6,360 nt of DNA from positions 1 through 6,360 of the forward strand of contig JAEUJR010000216.1 of the NCBI GenBank assembly GCA_016793585.1, in the 5' to 3' direction. Positions 4,847-6,360 of the stretch are shown piece after piece. Each line of letters starts with the position of its first letter. The first letter of the stretch is position 1. The position numbers and the translations under genes are program-made. This DNA comes from Archangium sp. (GTDB lineage: Bacteria > Myxococcota > Myxococcia > Myxococcales > Myxococcaceae). The notes below the pieces were generated by a model. That model did not search any database, had not been told where the DNA came from, and saw only the letters and a program-made list of their open reading frames with translations.

Positions 4847-6360
4847 ATGCTCCCGCTTTCCGTCGTGCTGCTGGTGGGCGCCGTGCCATCGCCCATCTCA
4901 CAGGTGACCGTCTTCACCGACCAGGCTCGCGTCGTGCGTTCGGCGACGGTGGCCGCGCCCGGCATGGTCGAGTTCCCGCCGCTGCCCGACACCATCGACG
5001 CATCGTCGGTGCGCGTGGAGGCGCAGGGCGCCGAGGTGCGTCGGGTCGACCTCGAGCGGCTGACGCCCGAGGCGTTCCGCACCGCTGAAGCGAAGCAGCT
5101 GCTCGGCGAGCTCGACGGCCTCGACACCGAGCTCACCCGCCTCGCCCGTGAGGCCCAGGCGCTTCGGGAACACCGTGACGCCCTGCTGCGCCTGCACCCC
5201 GCCCTGCCGGCCAACGACAACGTGCGGCCCGCGCCGAAGTTGTCTCCGCAGGGGTGGAGCGCCGCGCTGCAGTTCCAGACGGCGCAGCTCGAGGCAGCAC
5301 AGAAGAAGCTCCGCGACGTCGAGCTCGCCCAACGCGCCGCGAGCCGTCGACGCGAGGCGCTGGTGAACAAGGCCGAGCGGCTGGGCAACCCCGAGTTCCG
5401 CAGCGGGTGGAAGGTGACGGCGGTGCTCGCCGGTGGTGGCCAGGCGTCGGTGTCACTCACCTATCTCGTGCACCAGGCGCGGTGGACGCCCACGTGGGAC
5501 GTACAGCTCGACCCCGAGAAGAACCTCGTCACCGTCTCGCTCGCGGGCATCGTCTCGCAGAGCTCGGGCGAAGACTGGGACGACGCGCAGCTCACCTTGT
5601 CGACCGCGATTCCCTCGTCGGCGGTGAAGGCGCCAAAGCTGCTCACCTGGAAGATTGGCACCACCGAGCGCTTCATTCCCACGCCGACGCCCGTGCAGGA
5701 ATACGTGCGCCCTGTACCGACGCCCTCGCGCACCGTGCCCGTGCGGAGCGAAGAGTCGCTCGTGCGGGGCTGGCTCTCGCAGGCGGTCGGCCGCGCCATC
5801 AGCACCGAGGTCGAGACCCGCCGCAACGAGCCCGCGGCCGACCGCTTCAAGCAGAAGGAGCGCCCCATCTACCCGGCCACGCCACCGCCGCCGCCGCCAT
5901 CGATTCAGGCGATGCCAAGGCCAGCGCCGATGGCCGAGAAGGCCATGGAGTTCTCCGATGAAGAGATTGATGGCGACCTCGCCGAGCCCGAAGCCGTCGA
6001 GCAGGAGGAGGCGCGGCCCATGCCGTCGCTGGCGCCCGTGACGAAGGCCGAGCTCTCGCGCACCCGTTCGAGCGTGAGCGCTTCAGGGTACGCGATGCAG
6101 CCGACGAGCAGCTTCTCGCTCTCACCGCCGCCGGGCTACCGCGCGCCGCAGTACGGCTCCGACAGCCCCGTCACGCTCGCCGGTGGCTACGACTTGAGCT
6201 TCGCGTCTCGACAGAAAGAGACGATTCCCTCCTCCCAGGGCGCCCGCCGCGTCGCGCTCTGGAGCCAGCAGTGGCCCGTGTCGGTGGAGCGCAAGGTGTA
6301 CCCGGCGCTCGCGAAGGAGGCGTACCTGTCGGCCGAGCTGAAGAACCCCTCACAGCAGGT
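4847..6360 (+). CDS. MuiA-like DUF4140/DUF4139 protein, C-terminus missing (runs off right edge)
   Basis: The visible 504 codons encode a protein of the mucoidy inhibitor MuiA family, whose biochemical role is not established. The N-terminal DUF4140 part is seen at about 18-120: VTVFTDQARVVRSATV (20-35), then a segment ending VRRVDLERL. A charged Ala/Leu/Glu-rich stretch at about 80-180 is probably coiled coil. DUF4139 begins near 190, with LTYLVHQARWTPTWDVQLD (204-222) and VSQSSGEDWDDAQLTLSTA (236-254). It then breaks off into a Pro-rich and acidic low-complexity stretch at about 277-435, and resumes near 440, with WPVSVERKVYPALAKEAYLS at 476-495. The first 18 residues are hydrophobic and may be a signal peptide, but they have no basic residue. 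GGAGGA lies four bases before the ATG, which fixes the start. The frame is open to the right edge without a stop. The gene follows DUF2378 by 72 bp and may share its transcript. Confidence 0.87.
   Translation, partial: MLPLSVVLLVGAVPSPISQVTVFTDQARVVRSATVAAPGMVEFPPLPDTIDASSVRVEAQGAEVRRVDLERLTPEAFRTAEAKQLLGELDGLDTELTRLAREAQALREHRDALLRLHPALPANDNVRPAPKLSPQGWSAALQFQTAQLEAAQKKLRDVELAQRAASRRREALVNKAERLGNPEFRSGWKVTAVLAGGGQASVSLTYLVHQARWTPTWDVQLDPEKNLVTVSLAGIVSQSSGEDWDDAQLTLSTAIPSSAVKAPKLLTWKIGTTERFIPTPTPVQEYVRPVPTPSRTVPVRSEESLVRGWLSQAVGRAISTEVETRRNEPAADRFKQKERPIYPATPPPPPPSIQAMPRPAPMAEKAMEFSDEEIDGDLAEPEAVEQEEARPMPSLAPVTKAELSRTRSSVSASGYAMQPTSSFSLSPPPGYRAPQYGSDSPVTLAGGYDLSFASRQKETIPSSQGARRVALWSQQWPVSVERKVYPALAKEAYLSAELKNPSQQ

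Noticed and set aside
4357..5460. A 367-codon minus-strand open frame across the DUF2378 and MuiA-like genes
   Set aside because: Ser/Arg/Thr-rich composition with no domain; it spans two well-supported plus-strand genes and the gap between them.

Overview
The window reads as chromosomal DNA from a high-GC delta-proteobacterial-type organism, most likely a myxobacterium (Myxococcota). The grounds are the strong G/C preference at third codon positions and a gene content typical of that phylum: an MglA-like small GTPase, a DUF2378 (TIGR02265, Myxococcus-expanded) protein, and a lipoprotein carrying repeated MopE-type Cys/Asp motifs plus a lamin-tail domain. No rRNA, tRNA, CRISPR array, insertion sequence or prophage gene was seen.

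Layout. At the left edge (1-154, minus) is the N-terminal 51 codons of an MglA-family Ras-like GTPase that continues out of the window. It is divergent from a GNAT-family N-acetyltransferase (367-903, plus), whose start is fixed by a good Shine-Dalgarno site. The acetyltransferase converges on a 669-residue predicted lipoprotein (983-2992, minus), with a strong hairpin between the two stop codons. The lipoprotein gene is divergent, across 99 bp, from a membrane-anchored diheme cytochrome c (3092-4081, plus). A DUF2378 protein (4241-4774, plus) follows. The last gene is a MuiA-like DUF4140/DUF4139 protein (4847 to the right edge, plus) that is cut by the window.

How the genes fit together. There is no clear single pathway. 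Three products look envelope-associated: the lipoprotein, the diheme cytochrome and the MuiA-like protein. The divergent lipoprotein/cytochrome pair shares a short intergenic region with a near-repeated 11-mer and could be co-regulated. The last three plus-strand genes run in the same direction, with gaps of 159 bp and 72 bp, so co-transcription of the DUF2378 and MuiA-like genes is possible but not shown. The window looks like ordinary myxobacterial chromosome. The points most worth following up are the metal-binding-repeat lipoprotein beside a diheme cytochrome and the large low-complexity insert in the MuiA-like protein.
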